Below are positions 17,856-20,512 of a DNA stretch of 20,512 nucleotides, in pieces. Source of the DNA: Discostella pseudostelligera (taxonomy: Eukaryota; Bacillariophyta; Thalassiosirophyceae; Thalassiosirales; Thalassiosiraceae); contig JALLBK010000371.1 in assembly GCA_036940085.1 (NCBI GenBank), positions 1 through 20,512 on the forward strand, in the 5' to 3' direction. A model generated the notes under the pieces. It ran no database searches. It was given only the letters and a program-made list of their open reading frames with translations, and was not told where the DNA came from. A program made the translations under genes and the position numbers. Position 1 is the stretch's first letter. Each line of letters begins with the position of its first letter.

Positions 17856-19920
17856 ACTTGAGAGCACTTGGTCGACACAACACTCTTGGCGCTCCATTAG
17901 GACAGTGGCTCCACCATGAATCACACATCACTTGGATATGGCATTATGTCCCATAGACAGCAGACACAATCTATTAAGTATCAGCAGGGACTATAACCAA
18001 TAACCACATATCAACAGCATTGTGTGCTCACTCGGCAGACTCATAGTGATGGTCCTCTCTATACCATGAAGGACAACACCACAACCACTCTGCCATAGGG
18101 GTGCACTGCAACCTGTATCGAACTACCATCAGGCCGCTACTGCAACAACACACTCGTCCAACTTGAGCATACTGGACCAACCCTATTGATCGTTGATCCC
18201 GGCCAAACTTCCTCAAACCTTCTGGGATGTACTCTCTGATCATGGTGGTAATTGGATATCAGAAAATCTACATTTTGATAATGATACATCAGTTGAATGG
18301 ATGCTAGCAGCTCTCACCAATGGCGCCCTCCTTTGGGTCACAAATGATGGCTCCCACAGCAGCAAATGTGCACCAGACATCAGTGGAGCTGGGATGCTCA
18401 TTCTATGAAGTATCAAAATACGTGAACTCCTACCATGCCGAACTCCTTCTTGGCACATTATACTCGATACACTCCTTCATCCACACTATAGCACTCCAGT
18501 ATCCACTCCTTCAGGACTCACGAGTCAAACTCCAGTGCAACAATAAAGGTGCTCTCCACATCTCTTGCTCCCTCCTCCTGCAAAGAACATAAACGGATAA
18601 GGCCAGCCTCAAAATGTGCTGACCTCCTATGGGCATTCAGGATGACTCTTCACAAGAAGATCACAGCCAGCAGCCAGCATACACAACAGCTCCATCACAG
18701 CACACATGGATGATATTCTCTGCTGGGACACTCTTGAACAACAACTGAAGTTCAATGCTGCCACCTGGCTAAGAAAGAAGCAGTCACAAGAGTGTGCCAT
18801 CAACTACAAACTCGTGCACACCCACCTTCCTCTGGGCTCCTTCCAATGGAACAAAGCACAATCCTTGTCAATGGATCCAAACTCACATCAGACATTTCAG
18901 AATCAATATGGTATGAGTGTAGCAGAATCAAGGCCAAACAATCCTTATGTACACGTACACACATGAACTGGACGTGGACATCAGACCAATTCGATGAAGT
19001 CAGCTGTGAAACACTCGACACTGTTCTCTTGGGCAAATCCACCGCATATGGCTGGCTAAACAGCATAACAGCACTCACATTTCTGCACAACATGAGTACA
19101 AATGAAATGATGGTTCACTGCAGAAGATGACCATTGCCCAAGCTGCCTGACCAGATCTGAATGGGCTGACCACCTCTGCAGATGCCCAAATGATGAACGC
19201 ACCCAACTCCTCCGTGATAACACTAATGAGCTTGAGGAATGAATCAGTCAACATGGTAACACTCATCATGAATTGCTATACTGGATTCCTAAATACATCC
19301 TATGTCAAGGCCAGTAGGTACCCTTTCAGGACCTGGGGCCTACTAAGTCATGCAGTATGATGGAGATAGCCAAGTCACAAGATACCATTGTTGGGTGGAG
19401 AAACTTCATGAAAGGCAGAGTCAGTCAGCACATTGCAACCCTTCAACAACAACACACCTCCTGATCTCCTTGTCATCTCGCCTCTCAGTCCAGCGCTGGA
19501 TGAAACAATTTGTCAACAAACTCCTCCACATTACACATTCCCAATGGTTGTTTTGTGTTGTTTTGTAACTTTATGCTCCACAACAAAGCAATTGGTTATC
19601 TTTCACTGTATGAGAGAACAAATGCAGCAATTCAAATTGACTTGCTCATGCAAGTGCAGCCCTCTTCACTACCAGCGTACAGCCACTTCCTCCTCAAATT
19701 TGACACAGACAAGCTCCTAAATTCTGACTTGGACACACAACAATACTGGATCTCTGCGATGGAAGCAGCAATAGTAGTAGCTAGTAAAACCAGAGCAACA
19801 AACACTAACCACCATGAGACTCGACAGGCATGGCAATCACAGTGGAACACTTCAAACGCAATCATTGCACAGATCAGATGTGATGTGCACAAGCAGGTTG
19901 TCCTAAATACCTGGGTCTGA
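17856..19920 (+). mobile_element. decayed retroelement: end of RT polyprotein with RNase H and C-terminal regions
   Basis: Protein-like fragments follow one another on the + strand in changing frames: LGAPLGQWLHHESHITWIWHY (near 17890), an RNase H-like stretch (18193-18592), CADLLWAFRMTLHKK (near 18620), a long segment ending LGKSTAYGWLNSITALTFL (18792-19090), a Cys/His cluster CPSCLTRSEWADHLCRCPND (near 19127-19187), VGWRNFMKGR (near 19390) and a 136-codon C-terminal piece (19510-19920). This order matches the end of RT/RNase H retroelement proteins that I recall as frequent in diatom genomes. At least six frameshifts or stops break it, so it is dead. The RT palm itself and the element ends are not recognised, so left and right limits are approximate. 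Confidence 0.6.
18193..18592 (+). pseudogene. broken RNase H-like domain of the retroelement
   Basis: Frame 1 (18193-18408) gives LLWVTNDGSHSS with the first acidic residue of RNase H in DGS, then GAGMLIL and a stop. After a shift, a second frame (18320-18592) gives YVNSYHAELLLGTLYSIH, with the Glu of the second catalytic position, and VKLQCNNKGAL, where the third catalytic Asp appears to be Asn. A frameshift and a lost catalytic residue make activity impossible as it stands. Confidence 0.6.
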
Positions 19921-20406
19921 TCCCCAACAGCAATGTCAGGGCCACGTCAACCATCTCCGGGAGCCATGGCCGCCTCCAGGACTAGAAATAGGTTCACCCT
20001 ATTTTGATAGGTTAGGGCGGCAATTTTCAAATCGCTCTAACCTATCATTCCATCTTGGCGGGAACAAAATCAATCCTTCAAGCATTACTTCTCCACGCGA
20101 CACATTGTAGCTCGGTAGTACATGGGAATTAGTACAAATAAAGTGCACCAATCGATTCCCCGTTGAATTTAGCATAGGATCCATGCGTCACCAATAATAA
20201 TTTTAGCTTCCATTCATTGGAGATATGCCGCCGAATGACTTTGTGTGAAATAATGCTTCTAGCATTAAAATCGCACGGTTTCTACGTAGAAGTCATACCA
20301 CAGAAAATCCTTCTCAACGCACATCACAATAATTGCAATTGTCGACAAGCAACACCCGATCAACAACCAGTGATATCTCATCACTGAACCATTGGAACTC
20401 AGTGAT
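19921..20406. other. spacer between the retroelement relic and the window edge
   Basis: No gene is supported. It contains a strong hairpin at 20005-20047, a smaller one just before it (AATAGG/CCTATT, 19987-20003), a perfect 12-base palindrome TTCTACGTAGAA at 20280-20291, and a short CAGTGAT/ATCACTG stem at 20368-20386. Minus-strand open frames (19999-20184, 20265-20471) show no recognisable protein, though the latter contains a hydrophobic stretch. Confidence 0.4.
20005..20047. repeat. 15-base-pair inverted repeat with 13-base loop
   Basis: The left arm 20005-20019 (TGATAGGTTAGGGCG) pairs with the right arm 20033-20047, all Watson-Crick except one G-T wobble. It lies about 85 bases after the last retroelement-like frame. 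It could be a terminator-like or processing structure, part of a small non-autonomous element, or a remnant of the retroelement tail. Confidence 0.6.
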
Positions 20407-20512
20407 ATGGTGAAGATGTATACTCGACAAGCTGCTGCAAAAGAAGGTGCAACCGGCAGTGTGCCAAACAAAGCGGCAGGGGAGAAACAAGGATCTGCAG
20501 CCCAGGCTTGTC
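20407..20512 (+). CDS. possible start of a gene running off the window
   Basis: An ATG at 20407, with an in-frame stop upstream at 20371, opens a frame of 35 codons with no stop to the edge: MVKMYTRQAAAKEGATG and onward, Ala/Gly/Lys-rich. The start context (GATATGG) is acceptable. It is too short for recognition and could be chance. Confidence 0.25.
   Translation, partial: MVKMYTRQAAAKEGATGSVPNKAAGEKQGSAAQAC

Noticed and set aside
19632..19892. Minus-strand frame with hydrophobic segment near the retroelement
   Set aside because: It is antisense to the 136-codon retroelement C-terminal frame, which fits the collinear relic better.
1..20512. tRNA, rRNA, CRISPR or bacterial operon signals
   Set aside because: None seen on reading either strand; gene structure is spliceosomal and eukaryotic.

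Overview
The window looks like nuclear DNA of a eukaryotic microalga, most likely a diatom or another stramenopile. Reasons: spliceosomal GT-AG introns of about 50-115 bases, low-complexity Ser/Asp/Asn-rich proteins, no bacterial-type operon signals, and a decayed RT/RNase H retroelement of a kind I associate with diatom genomes. The taxon is an inference; no rRNA, tRNA or organelle marker is present to fix it.

Layout. (1) 1-357: 5' flank of the first gene. (2) 358-3249, + strand: a three-exon gene for a PPPDE/DeSI-type cysteine isopeptidase of about 892 residues with a very long disordered N-terminus. (3) 3483-3752, - strand: a small twin-CX9C protein, a convincing CMC4 orthologue of the mitochondrial intermembrane space. 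(4) 3753-4430: divergent promoter region with three CACGTG sites. (5) 4431-16840, + strand: an 11-exon gene for a giant formin of about 3,870 residues. (6) 16841-17855: no gene recognised. (7) 17856-19920, + strand: wreck of a retroelement (RNase H, Cys/His-rich region and C-terminal region, all frameshifted). (8) 19921-20512: spacer with a strong hairpin, then a possible gene start running off the edge.

The formin is the highlight. In order it carries an acidic N-terminus with proline-rich repeats, a PTEN-like phosphatase plus C2 module with an intact CX5R loop, four AALERR repeats, about 14 tandem copies of a short ALMxMLxKR-PPP motif (two more lie after FH2), five KYFKMLKM-GLP repeats resembling motifs in actin regulators such as WASH subunit CCDC53, a complete FH2 domain, and two C-terminal four-cysteine fingers resembling Stc1 domains. 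The KYFKMLKM repeats are cut by phase-0 introns at the identical codon boundary each time, so the array grew by exon duplication. No classical FH1 segment precedes FH2. A plausible reading is a membrane- or phosphoinositide-linked actin assembly factor, but only the FH2 and PTEN/C2 parts rest on well-known families.

The genes do not form a pathway: a ubiquitin/SUMO-type peptidase, a mitochondrial CX9C protein and a cytoskeletal protein are simply neighbours.
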